Assembly: GCF_015624425.1 (NCBI RefSeq)
Contig: NZ_CP049919.1
Coordinates: forward strand, 5,146,001-5,210,000
Length of the DNA: 64,000 nt
Direction: 5' to 3'
Origin: Roseateles sp. DAIF2
Lineage (GTDB): Bacteria; Pseudomonadota; Gammaproteobacteria; Burkholderiales; Burkholderiaceae_C
Shown here: in pieces, positions 16,969 to 25,725 of the stretch
Layout: each line of letters starts with the position of its first letter
Numbering within the stretch: the stretch's first letter is position 1
Program-made: the position numbers and the translations under genes
Notes under the pieces: model-generated
The model's database searches: none
Seen by the model: only the letters and a program-made list of their open reading frames with translations
Told to the model about the DNA's origin: nothing

Positions 16969-17514
16969 TTGGGCCTCAGTTCTGAGGCTCGGAGATGTCT
17001 AGCAAACCTGGGGCGATTCATAAGCCTGCTGCTGCCGGCCGCACAGGCGAGCGCAAAGGCATCGGAGCGAGGGCTGTGTGGTCCGGGCGAAACCGTCTAC
17101 CTCGCCTGTCAAACGACGCAATCGTGCTGGATCAGCGTCTGCGGCCGCACCGACGCGCTGCAGTACCGCTTCGGTCGCCACGGTCGAGTGGAACTTCAAC
17201 TCCCTGAGCGAGCGGAAGATGGACCGACGCAGCTGCGGTTCTCGCATTACTTCCGTGCCCAGGTGGAAAGGACGGAACTGCGCCTCATGGCGCACGATCG
17301 CGACTACGTCATCTTCGACCATCGCGGGGAAACCGGGCAACGGGCCGGCGTGCGGGTGAGCACGAAAACCGGCCAGACCGTCGAGTTCGCATGTAGTGGG
17401 CCGGTGCTCAGCCGCTTGAGCACCTTGCGTGATCTGCTGCTGCCCTGCGATCAAGACAGTGCGTTGAATGGCGGTCTATGCCCTGATCAAGCCCCGTCAA
17501 AACCCGGAAAGTGA
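16969..17514 (+). pseudogene. IS-truncated periplasmic protein with a chimeric 5' end
   Basis: From 17021 the frame encodes the end of a signal peptide (ISLLLPAAQASA, then KA) and a mature protein with LCGPGETVYLACQ, SCWISVCG, LQYRFGRHGRVELQLPE and a C-terminal LLPCDQDSALN. The original 5' end is missing, replaced by the IS end. A TTG at 16969 inside the IS restores an open frame of 181 residues and a Lys/Arg-containing leader (EARRCLANLGRF), so a product with a usable signal peptide is conceivable. The family is known to me only as small periplasmic proteins found beside T6SS effectors, hence an immunity-type role is guessed. It ends at 17514, inside motif copy B. Confidence 0.6.
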
Positions 17515-17526
17515 CTTTCGCCTCTT
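17511..17526 (+). promoter_or_regulatory. T6SS upstream motif, copy B (before vgrG)
   Basis: GTGACTTTCG followed by CCTCTTCC. The exact nonamer is at 17512-17520, 68 nt upstream of the vgrG ATG. It overlaps the stop codon of the preceding truncated gene. The second half of the motif (CATTGC in copies C and D) is poorly kept here. Confidence 0.55.
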
Positions 17527-17579
17527 CCCCCGTGGAAGATGGCTGCCCTACCGTCGGGGCAGCTTGATGTCGTGATGCC

Positions 17580-19857
17580 ATGGCCAGCCCCTACCGTCTC
17601 AAGACCGCCCTGCCCGAAGACCTGCTGCGCGTGCACACCTGCGTGTGGCGCGAAGGCCTGAGCGAGCTGGGGGAAGCCACGCTGACCCTGCTGAGCGAGC
17701 GCAAGGACATCCAGGCGGTGGACCTGCTGGGCAAGCCCGCGGCGCTGAGCATCGCCCAGCGCGCCGATGCCCCGCGCCATCTCTCGGGCTACGTCACCCG
17801 CTTTGCGCAAGTCGGCTTCGAGGGCCGTTACTGCGTCTACGAGATGAGCCTCAAGCCCTGGTTGTGGCTGCTCACCCGCACCGCCGACTGCCGGGTCTTC
17901 CAGCGCCAGAGCGTGCCCGAGATCGTCAAGAAGGTGTTCGAGGACCACCCGGTCGCCCGCTTCGAGTTCAAGCTGCTGCGCCCCTACCGCCCCTGGCGCT
18001 ACTGCGTCCAGTACCGCGAGACCGACTTCAACTTCATCGCCCGGCTGCTGGAGCATGAAGGCATCTACTGGTACCTGGAGCACGACGACAAGGGCCACAA
18101 GCTGGTGCTGTGCGACAGCGCCAGCGGGCATGACCCGGCCCCGGGCTGCGAGAGCCTGCCCTTCTACGGCGGCGCGTCCCAGGTGCCGCCCCAGCTCGAG
18201 CATGTCGAGCGCTGGGGCAGCGTGCAATGCCTCAAGCCCGGCAAGGTGGCGATCACCTCCTACGACTTCGAGCGCCCCTCCACCTCGCTGCTGGCCCAGC
18301 AGAACCAGACCCGCGACTACAACCTCAGCGACGGCGAGATCTTCGACTACCCCGGCGTCTACACCAAGAGCGCCGACGGGGCCCAGTACGCCGAGGACCG
18401 GCTCGACGAGATCCAGAGCGGCGTCGACCTCTTCGACGCCAGCACCAACGCCCAGGGCGTGGCCACCGGCCACCTGCTGACGCTCACGCGCCACCCGCGC
18501 GACGACCAGAACGCCCAGTACCTGGTCACCGCCACCACCCTGCAGCTCAGCCAGGCCACCAGCGAGAGCGGCAGCGGCGAATCCTCGCTGCGCTGCAGCT
18601 TCAGCTGCATGCCGGCCAAGCAGCAGTACCGCCCGGCGCGGCACGCCCAAGCCCATGGTGCCGGGGCCGCAGACCGCCATCGTCACCGGGCCGCCGGGCG
18701 AGGAGATCTTCACCGACAAGTTCGGCCGGGTGAAGGTGCAGTTCCACTGGGACCGGCGCGGCCAGCGCGACGGCGAGACCTCCTGCTGGGTCAGCGTGGC
18801 GCATCCTTGGGCGGGCTCCAACTTCGGCGGCGTGCACATCCCGCGCATCGGCCAGGAGGTGATCGTCGGCTTCATGGAGGGCGACCCCGACATGCCGATC
18901 ATCATCGGGCGCACCTACAACGGCGAGAACATGCCGCCCTGGGAGCTGCCGGCCAACGCCACGCAGAGCGGCTTCCTGACCCGCTCCAGCAAGGGTGGGG
19001 GCTACGACAACGCCAACGCGATCCGCTTCGAGGACAAGCAGGGGGCGGAGCAGCTGTGGATCCATGCCGAGAAGGACCAGCTCACCGAGGTCGAGCACGA
19101 CGAAGACAAGTGGGTGGGCAACGACCGGCGCAAGACCATCGACCGGCATGAGACCACCCTGGTCAAGGGCAACCGCACCGAGACGGTGGATCTGGATGAG
19201 ACCATCACCATCCACCAGAACCGCAGCGAGCGGGTCGATCTGGACGAGAAGATCTCGATCGGGATGAACCGCTCCGAGGATGTGGGGGTCAACGAGACGA
19301 TCTCGATCGGCGCCAACCGCAGCGAGACCGTCGGCGTCAACGAGACCATCGCCATCGGCAGCAACCGCTCGATCACGGTAGGTGCCAGCGAGACCGCCAC
19401 AGTGGCGCTGCAACGCACCCACAGCGTCGGCATCAACGAGACGATCGCGATCGGCGCGGCGCAGGAGATCGCGATCGGCGCCGCCCAGGTCGTCGCGATC
19501 GGCGCGACGCAGAGCGTCACGGTCGGCATCAACCAGTCGACCAACGTCGGGGCCCGGCAGAGCCTCGACGTCGGCGCCGACCGCCGCATCAGCGTCGGCG
19601 GCGCGCAGAGCAGCAGGATCGGCAAGGCGCGCAGCGCCGATGTTGGCCAGGACGACAGCCTCAAGGTCGGCAAGAACCTGCTCATCGACGCCGGCGACTC
19701 GGTCACGATCAAGACCGGCAGCGCCAGCATCACAATGAAGAAGGACGGCACGATCACGATCAAGGGCAAGAACATCACGATCGACGGCTCCGGCAAGATC
19801 AATATCAAGGCCGACAGCAACGTCGTGATCAAAGGATCGAAGATCCTGCAGAACTGA
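17580..19857 (+). CDS. vgrG: T6SS spike protein VgrG, frameshifted near 18640
   Basis: Frame one (17580 to about 18641) encodes the gp27-like domain from SPYRLKTALPEDLLRVHTCV through RETDFNFIARLLEHEGIYWYLEH to SCMPAKQQYRPAR. The next residues expected in VgrG, TPKPMVPGPQTAIVTGPPGEEIFTDKFGRVKVQFHWDR, are in the +1 frame from 18643. There they continue through the gp5 OB-fold to a long tail of short repeats (VGVNETISIGANRS type) that would form a triple-stranded beta-helix needle, ending at 19857. One extra base, or two missing bases, near 18636-18643 breaks the gene. Repaired, it would be about 758 residues. It could be a sequencing error or a true mutation. No effector domain is fused at the C-terminus. 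Confidence 0.9.
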
Positions 19858-19880
19858 ACACCACGACAAGGAGCGTCGCG

Positions 19881-20342
19881 ATGAGCCGACGGGAAGCCTT
19901 CGAAACCTTGGCCACCGCGGCCACCGCAACGCAGATGCGGATCGGCGAGCTGGTGGCGCTCAGCGAGGACCACAGCCTCGCCTTCGTGATCGACCCGCGG
20001 CAGCCCGACGCGCCGGCCTGGCAGGCCCGCCCCCTGGTGGACCTGCATGCCGCGCACCTGGGCGCCCAGGTGGCGCTGCTGTTCGAGGGCGGCGACCCGA
20101 GCCGGGCGGTGCTGCTGGGCGTGCTGCGCGGCAGCGCGGCGCAGCGCCCCGAGACCCTGACGGTCGAAGCGGATGGCGAGCAGACCCTGGTGGTCAGCGC
20201 CCGGCAGCAGCTGGTACTGCGCTGTGGCAAGGCCAGCATCACCCTGACCCGGGCCGGCAAGGTGCTGATCGAGGGCAGCTATGTGCAAAGCCGCTCCACT
20301 GGCGTCAACCGGATCAAGGGCAGCTCGGTGCAGCTGAACTGA
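19881..20342 (+). CDS. VgrG-linked DUF6484 protein
   Basis: The 153-residue protein has the DUF6484 pattern in its first half: MRIGELVALSEDHSLAFVIDPRQPDAPAWQARPLVDLHAAHLGAQVALLFEGGDPSRAVLLGVL. The C-terminus is beta-rich and VgrG-like (LTVEADGEQTLVVSARQQLVLRCGKASITLTRAGKVLIEGSYVQSRSTGVNRIKGSSVQLN). It resembles a short OB-fold plus beta-prism, so it may sit at or near the spike. It has a strong ribosome-binding site (AAGGAGC) and lies 23 nt after vgrG, so the two form one unit. The function of the family is not established. Confidence 0.8.
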   Translation: MSRREAFETLATAATATQMRIGELVALSEDHSLAFVIDPRQPDAPAWQARPLVDLHAAHLGAQVALLFEGGDPSRAVLLGVLRGSAAQRPETLTVEADGEQTLVVSARQQLVLRCGKASITLTRAGKVLIEGSYVQSRSTGVNRIKGSSVQLN

Positions 20343-20393
20343 GGCCCTGCATCGCCGGCGGGTCGGCGCAGATCGCCCCGACCACCCCGGCGG

Positions 20394-20412
20394 ATGACTT
20401 TCGTTCATTGCC
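20394..20412 (+). promoter_or_regulatory. T6SS upstream motif, copy C (before ppkA)
   Basis: ATGACTTTCG followed by TTCATTGCC. The nonamer is at 20395-20403. It helps decide the ppkA start: the ATG at 20394 is part of the motif, so the ATG at 20475, 80 nt downstream, is the likely start, matching the spacing seen before tssA. Confidence 0.6.
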
Positions 20413-20474
20413 CTGGAACGACGTCCGACCGAGGATCCGGCCTGCCGCCCGATCGGCAGCAGCGAGGCGTCCCG

Positions 20475-22504
20475 ATGTCAAGACCTAATCAATCCCAGCC
20501 GGCCCCGGATCCGGCGGCCGAGCCGATCCATCAACGCAGCGACGACCCGGGCGCGGACCCCGATGCGACCCGCATCGTCTCCGCCGCCACGCTGGAGCGG
20601 CTGATCCAGCCCCCGGCGGCCGACGCGGCCTATCCCGAGACCCACAAGCTGCGCCCGAACCCCGAGGCGGCGGCGGAAGCACCATCGGCCGTGTCCGATG
20701 CGACCATCGTCGTGCCGCTGGCCGCGCTGGCGGCCGCCTCGGCCTCTACAACCTCGACCGCAACCTCAGCCGACAACGCCCATCAGCCCAGCACCGGCAC
20801 CCTGCCGGGCGGCACGCTCGGCGCCCAGGCGCGGGCCGCCGCCGGCGAGGCGCCGCTGCGCCAAGTCGGCCGCTACCAGATCGTCGAACGCCTGGGGCGC
20901 GGCGGCATGGCCAGCGTGTTCCGCGCCCATGACCCGGGTATCGGGCGCGATGTCGCGATCAAGTTCCTGCATGCCTCGCTGTGCGAGGACGAGGAATACC
21001 GCGCGCGCTTCCTGCGCGAGGCACGCGCCGCCGGTGCGCTGTCGCACACCAACATCGTCACCGTGCACGATGTCGGCGAGATCGACGGCCGCCCCTATAT
21101 GGCGATGGAGCTGCTGGACGGCGAACCGCTGGCCGATGTACTGGAGCCCGGCCTGCCGCTGCCGGTGCGCGATGTCGTCGTGATGGGCATCCAGTTGGCG
21201 CGCGCGCTCGACTATGCGCACCAGCGCGGCATCGTGCATCGCGACATCAAGCCCGGCAACATCGCCCGCATGCGCGGCACGCAGAACATCAAGGTGATGG
21301 ACTTCGGCATCGCGCATATGGAGTCCACCCGCAGCGAACAGCGCACCCGCGTCGGCGATGTGCTGGGCACGCCGCAATACATGTCTCCCGAACAGATGCA
21401 GGGCGACAAGATCGACGGCCGCTCGGACCTGTTCTCGGCCGGCATCATGCTCTACCAGATGCTCACCGGCCAGCGCCCCTTCAGCGGCGACAGCGTCGTC
21501 ACCCTGGCGCTGAAGATCGCCAAGGAGGAGCATCCGCCACTGGAAAAGCAGCGCCCCGGCCTGCCCGCCGCGCTGCGCCGCGTCGTCGACCGCTGCCTGG
21601 CCAAGGCGCCGGAGCGCCGCTTCCAGAGCGGCGCCGAGCTGGCCGACGCGCTGGTGCGCGTGCTGGCCCAGATCGACGAGGAGGCGCGCGATGCCAAGCG
21701 GCAGCGCATCGTGCCGCTGCGCGTCAAATGGGCCGGCATGATGGCCCTGATCGTCGCCGCGGTGATGGCCGTCACCGCCTCGGTCATCATCCAGCGCCAG
21801 AACGCCGCGCTGATGAGCCAGGCCTCCGACTATGGCGCGGCGCTGTCGCGCTTCATCGCGGCGCAGAACGCCGTCTCTGCCCTGGCCGAGGACTGGGTGG
21901 CGGTCGACGTCTCGCTGCAGGAGGTGATGAAGACGCGCGATTTCGAGAGCGTCTCGGTCACCGACCGCGGCGGCATCGTGCGCGCCTCCAGCCTGCCCGG
22001 CACCGTCGGCCTGCCCTACAAGCCACCGGCCGGCGAGACGCTGGGCGAGGCGGCCGGCGTGCAGCGCACCCGCTACCAGGCCAATGGCGAGATGGTGCTC
22101 GGCTTCGAGTCGACGATCACCTTCCAGGGCAAGCCGGTCGGCCGAGTCGCGCTGGGCCTGCCCGAGCGGCCGCTGGAAAGCGTGGCCCGCCTGTCGATGA
22201 CCCTGATGGCGGTGCTGGTGCTGGTGACGGTGCTGGCGGTCGCGGTGGCGATGTACTTCGTGGCCAACTGGTTCTCGCGCCCGATCAAGCTGGTGATCGA
22301 GGCGCTCGGCGAGGTCGCTCAGGGCCGCCACGACTTCCGCATCCGCGAGCAGCGCAAGGACGAGTTCGGCCTGCTCTACACCGCCTTCGACCAGATGGCG
22401 CAGACGCTGCAGGAACGCCATCAGCCGGCCGAGGCCACTCCCTCGTCGACACCGGACGACGGCCAGGCACCCGCGCCCAATCCCCCTCCCCCGCCACACC
22501 TTGA
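20475..22504 (+). CDS. ppkA: T6SS Ser/Thr protein kinase PpkA, end frameshifted
   Basis: A Hanks-type kinase domain follows a disordered N-terminus: GRGGMASVF loop, VAIKFL lysine, IVHRDIKPGNI catalytic loop, VMDFGIAH, and GTPQYMSPEQ. Next come a membrane segment (MALIVAAVMAVTASVII), a periplasmic sensor domain of about 130 residues, a second membrane segment (LMAVLVLVTVLAVAVAMYF) and a HAMP-like segment. PpkA phosphorylates the FHA protein (tagH) to trigger T6SS assembly. The listed frame has no stop and runs 1 kb across the next gene. One base missing in the C5-T-C5 tract at 22482-22492 would let it stop at TGA 22502-22504, just before the next start. I therefore mark the end there. Confidence 0.88.
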
Positions 22505-22509
22505 ACAAC

Positions 22510-23577
22510 ATGCCGATCCCGGCCCCGACGATCGACCGCCGCCCGCGCGGCCCCCTGCTGCCCGCCCTGCTGGCGGCCCTGGTGCTGGCCGGCTGCGCCA
22601 GCTCGCCGTCCACGCCGCCCGCGGCGCCCTCGCCAGCCGCCACCCCGGAGCCGGTGGTCGCCGGCGAGGTGCTGGCGCGCAGCGAGCGCCTGCTGATCTA
22701 CCGCCCGGCACCGGGCGATTCGCTGCGCGGCCTGGCCGCCAGCCTGCTCGGCAGCGAGGAGCGCGACTGGCAGATCGCCGAGGCCAATGGCGGCCTCCAA
22801 CAGGTCGAGCCGGGCCAGCCCCTGGTCGTGCCGCTGGCCGCGCCGAATCCGCTGGGCGTGCTGTCCGGCAGCTACCAGACGGTGCCGGTGCTCTGCTATC
22901 ACCGCCTGGGCACGGGCGGCGGCAAGATGAGCGTCTCGCCCGCCGCCTTCGCGGCGCAGATGGACTGGCTGGCGCGCAACAACTACCGCGTGATCCGCCT
23001 CGGCCAGCTGGCCGCCTATCTGGAAGGGCGCGAGCCGCTGCCGCCGCGCTCGGTGGTGATCACCTTCGACGACGGCTACGAATCGGTGCACCGCCATGCG
23101 CTGCCGGTGCTGCGCAAGCATGGCATGCCGGCCACCCTGTTCGTCTACACCGACTTCATCGGTGCCGGCGACGCGGTCAGCTGGCCGCAGCTGCAGGAGA
23201 TGGCCGACTCCAAGCTGATCGAGGTGCAGGCCCACTCCAAGAGCCATCGCAACCTGATCGAACGCCAGGCCGGCGAGAGCGACGAGCGCTACCTGCAGAA
23301 CCTCGAGCAGGAGATCCGTGGCCCGCGCGAGCTGCTGGAGAAGCGCCTGGGCATCCAGGTACGCCATTACGCCTTCCCCTATGGCGACGCCAACGAGCAG
23401 GTGCTGGACCAGCTCGCGCGCCAGCGCTACACCCTGGCCGTCTCCGTCAACCCGGGCGGCAATGCCTTCTTCGCGCAGCCGCTGCTGCTGCGCCGGACCA
23501 TGATCTTCGGCGACCATGACCTGGAGGCCTTCAAGGCCCGCCTGCAGACCAGCCGCCGCATCGGCCAGAACCCATGA
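22510..23577 (+). CDS. Lipoprotein with LysM-like and NodB polysaccharide deacetylase domains
   Basis: The signal peptide LLPALLAALVLAGC (lipobox) is followed by a LysM-like segment (IYRPAPGDSLRGLAASLLGSEERDWQIAEAN and VEPGQPLVVP) and a NodB-homology domain: PVLCYHRLG, VVITFDDGYESVHRHALPVLRKHGMPATLFVYT with the catalytic/metal Asp pair, EVQAHSKSHRNL supplying metal-binding His residues, and HYAFPYGDANEQVL. It is predicted to act on an envelope polysaccharide such as peptidoglycan. The gene overlaps the next one (ATGA at 23574) and follows ppkA, so it is part of the T6SS unit. Local peptidoglycan remodelling for the secretion machine is a plausible role, but inferred. TTG 22501 is an alternative start. 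Confidence 0.85.
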   Translation: MPIPAPTIDRRPRGPLLPALLAALVLAGCASSPSTPPAAPSPAATPEPVVAGEVLARSERLLIYRPAPGDSLRGLAASLLGSEERDWQIAEANGGLQQVEPGQPLVVPLAAPNPLGVLSGSYQTVPVLCYHRLGTGGGKMSVSPAAFAAQMDWLARNNYRVIRLGQLAAYLEGREPLPPRSVVITFDDGYESVHRHALPVLRKHGMPATLFVYTDFIGAGDAVSWPQLQEMADSKLIEVQAHSKSHRNLIERQAGESDERYLQNLEQEIRGPRELLEKRLGIQVRHYAFPYGDANEQVLDQLARQRYTLAVSVNPGGNAFFAQPLLLRRTMIFGDHDLEAFKARLQTSRRIGQNP

Positions 23578-24506
23578 AGCAGTCCGTCGTGCCCCGCCTT
23601 TCCCATCCATCCCGGCCGTCGCACATGGCGGCCAGCTGCAGCCTGGTCGCCCTGCTCGCGCTGGCCGGCTGCAGCAGCCTGCCCTCGGGTCAGCCGGCCG
23701 GCAGCCCGCCCGCCGTCGATCCGGCCACGCCCGCGCCGGCCGGCACGCCGCTGGCCGCCTTCGAAACCGCCCAGCAGCAGCGCGCCCAGGACCTGGAGCG
23801 CCAGGGCCGGCTGGCCGAGGCCGCTTGGGCCTGGGAGGTGCTGACGGTGCTGCGTCCCGCCAATGCCGACTACCGCGAAAGCGCCGCCGCGCTGCGGCGC
23901 CAGATCGACACCGCCGTGGCCGACCGCCTGCAGCGCGCGCAGCAGGCCCACAAGCGCGGCGAGCTCGACGCCGCCAGCACGCAATACCTGACCCTCTTGT
24001 CCCTGCAGCCCGACCATGTGCAGGCGGCAGAGGCGCTGCGCGGCATCGAGCGCGAGCGCAACCGGCGCCTCTACCTGGGCAAGCCCTCGCGCCAGACCCT
24101 GGCGCGCCGCGCGCCGAGCGCGGCCGAGCAGAAGGCGGTGCCGGCCGCGCGCGCCGCCCGCGGCGGCCAGGCGGTCGCGGCCGCACCCGAGCGCATCGAG
24201 CTGGAGCATGCGGCGCTGCTGGCGACTCAGGGCGAGCTCGATGAGGCGATCGCGCAGCTGGAACGCCGCGTCGCCACCGACCGCCGCGATGGCGCGGCGC
24301 GCCAGCAACTGGCCGATCTGTACCGGCGCAAGGCCGAGCAGTTGGCCGCGCGCAACCAGAAGCCGGCCGCGACCAGCTGGCTGCAGAAGAGCCTGCGGCT
24401 CGATGCCACCGATGCCCGCTCGCTGGCGCTCTTGAAGCAGCTGCGCAGCAATGACCCCGGCGATGCCGCCGGCGGCGCGGCGGCGGTCGGCAACGGCCGG
24501 CGCTGA
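23574..24506 (+). CDS. TPR-repeat lipoprotein of the T6SS locus
   Basis: This 310-residue protein has the lipobox LLALAGC after a basic leader. The rest is helical, with at least three TPR-like units (AQDLERQGRLAEAAWAWEVLTVLRP, RAQQAHKRGELDAASTQYLTLLSLQP, ATQGELDEAIAQLERRVATD) and a charged, Ala-rich linker. It probably acts as a scaffold for protein contacts in the periplasm. It overlaps the deacetylase gene by four bases and ends just before a strong terminator. A convergent gene beyond the terminator encodes a related LysM/TPR lipoprotein. No specific T6SS name was recognised. Confidence 0.8.
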   Translation: MKQSVVPRLSHPSRPSHMAASCSLVALLALAGCSSLPSGQPAGSPPAVDPATPAPAGTPLAAFETAQQQRAQDLERQGRLAEAAWAWEVLTVLRPANADYRESAAALRRQIDTAVADRLQRAQQAHKRGELDAASTQYLTLLSLQPDHVQAAEALRGIERERNRRLYLGKPSRQTLARRAPSAAEQKAVPAARAARGGQAVAAAPERIELEHAALLATQGELDEAIAQLERRVATDRRDGAARQQLADLYRRKAEQLAARNQKPAATSWLQKSLRLDATDARSLALLKQLRSNDPGDAAGGAAAVGNGRR

Positions 24507-24526
24507 GCGAAGAAATAGCCCAAAGC

Positions 24527-24562
24527 AAACAAGCCGGTCGATCGACCGGCTTGTTTTTTTTC
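24527..24562. terminator. Rho-independent terminator between convergent genes
   Basis: The stem is a perfect 30-nt palindrome (24527-24556: AACAAGCCGGTCGA and its complement) and is followed by eight T's (24554-24561). On the other strand it is flanked by A-rich sequence, so it may serve both the TPR lipoprotein gene ending at 24506 and the reverse gene ending at 24588. Confidence 0.9.
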
Positions 24563-24587
24563 TGCCCTACTCGCAGGGCTGGTTGCT

Positions 24588-25574
24588 TTACTTCAGCTCA
24601 TCGGCCTTCTGCTTCAGGCGCGCCGCCTTCTGGCGCTCCAGCTTGGCCAGGTCGTTGTTCGGATCCAGCTCCAGCACGCGGTCCCAGGCGCGGATCGAGC
24701 CGGCCAGGTCCTGCTTGGCGAAGGCGCCGCGCGCGGCCAGCGCATGCCGGTCCACCAGGCGCTTGCGCAGCGCCGCTTCCTTGGCAGCCGCGCCGGGCTG
24801 CTCCAGCGACACCGCGCGGCGGTATTCCTCCAGCGCGCGATCCAGGCTGCCGGAGCGCTCGGCCGCTTCGCCGGCGCGCAGCGCGCGCTCGCCCGGCGTC
24901 GGCTCGGGTGGCGGCGCCGGCGGCGCGCTGGCCGCGGGTGTGGCGGCCTTGGGATCGACGACCGCGCCGCGGGCCGGCGGCGCCGGCGTCGGAGCCGTGG
25001 CGGCCCGGGCCGGCGGATCGCGCGGCTCCAGCGCGCCGGGCGGTGGCGCCTTGCCGGGCACGCGGATCTGCTGCCCGCCCGCCACCTGGCGCGGCACCTT
25101 GATGTCGTTGTAGCGGGCCAGGATGTAGAAGGCGTAGATGTCGCCCATGAAGCGGCCGGCGATGCGCGACAGGGTGTCGTTCGGCCGCACCACATAGACA
25201 AAGGACTCGCGGCCCAGCTGCGCCACCGGATCGGCCGTGATCTGGCGCATCAGGTTGTTGGCCAGCTTGTTCGCATGGTCCAGCGCCAGCGCCTTCTGCA
25301 GCTCCGCGCGCGCCTGATCCTCCTGGCCGGCCTCCAGCAGCTCGATCGAGCCCATCGCCAGCTTCTGGGCCTGGGCCTGAGCGGCCGGGCCGGCGGGCGG
25401 CGGGGGTTCGGGCGGCGGCGGCGGCGGTGGGGCCGGCGCCGGGGTCGGTTCGGGTTCGGGCGCCGGGGTCGGCGTGGCGGCATTGCGGCCACCATCGGTG
25501 GCGCAGGCCACCAGCAACAGCGCCAATGCGCAGGTCGACAGCGCACGCAGCAGGGTCAAAGTCGGCATCGGCAT
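24588..25574 (-). CDS. LysM/TPR lipoprotein of the T6SS locus
   Basis: The ATG at 25574 starts MPMPTLTLLRALSTCALALLLVAC (lipobox) in this 328-residue protein. A Pro-rich linker with six- and seven-Pro runs follows, then a TPR (AQKLAMGSIELLEAGQEDQARAELQKALALD), a LysM-like domain (SFVYVVRPNDTLSRIAGRFMGDIYAFYILARYNDI, then VAGGQQIRVPG) and a C-terminal TPR pair (LRAGEAAERSGSLDRALEEYRRAVSLEQP, RGAFAKQDLAGSIRAWDRVLELDPNND). It would bind peptidoglycan from the outer membrane. It is transcribed divergently from the TIGR02270 gene, whose upstream region holds motif copy D. It resembles the TPR lipoprotein at 23574 and the deacetylase in domain style. Confidence 0.82.
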   Translation of the reverse strand: MPMPTLTLLRALSTCALALLLVACATDGGRNAATPTPAPEPEPTPAPAPPPPPPPEPPPPAGPAAQAQAQKLAMGSIELLEAGQEDQARAELQKALALDHANKLANNLMRQITADPVAQLGRESFVYVVRPNDTLSRIAGRFMGDIYAFYILARYNDIKVPRQVAGGQQIRVPGKAPPPGALEPRDPPARAATAPTPAPPARGAVVDPKAATPAASAPPAPPPEPTPGERALRAGEAAERSGSLDRALEEYRRAVSLEQPGAAAKEAALRKRLVDRHALAARGAFAKQDLAGSIRAWDRVLELDPNNDLAKLERQKAARLKQKADELK

Positions 25575-25630
25575 CGCATCAGGTACTCGATCGTGCGGGC
25601 CAGTATGGGACAAGTCGGCGCGCCGCACAG

Positions 25631-25648
25631 GTGACTTTCGGACATTGC
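25631..25648 (+). promoter_or_regulatory. T6SS upstream motif, copy D (before the TIGR02270 gene)
   Basis: GTGACTTTCG followed by GACATTGC. The nonamer is at 25632-25640, 94 nt before the ATG at 25726. It lies in the 151-nt divergent spacer shared with the LysM/TPR lipoprotein gene, so it could affect both directions. Confidence 0.6.
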
Positions 25649-25725
25649 GAGCCCTGGCGGCAACAACGGACGATCGCTGCGACCGCAGCGCCATACGGCG
25701 TCCGCATTCATCCTCCACCGCGCCG

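Larger units (their letters stand above)
15786..17020 (-). mobile_element. IS3-family insertion sequence (1235 bp)
   Basis: The ends are defined by imperfect terminal inverted repeats of about 25 bp: TGAATCGCCCC then GGATTTCCTAGACA at 15786, and the complement of TGAATCGCCCC then AGGTTTGCTAGACA ending at 17020. It encodes orfA (16676-16957) and orfB (15804-16679) on the reverse strand. The flanks (CTC on the left, TAA on the right) do not form a target-site duplication. The element is therefore either a product of recombination between copies or has lost a flank by deletion. It separates the lipoprotein gene at 15170 from the truncated gene at 17021. Confidence 0.92.

Noticed and set aside
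15780..17025. Target-site duplication at the IS3 element
   Set aside because: The bases next to the inverted repeats (CTC and TAA) do not match at 3, 4 or 5 bp.
22505..23519. Kinase extension of 340 residues beyond the HAMP region
   Set aside because: The tail is Arg/Ala/Pro low-complexity in the wrong phase over a well-defined deacetylase gene. A one-base indel explains it better than a fused domain.
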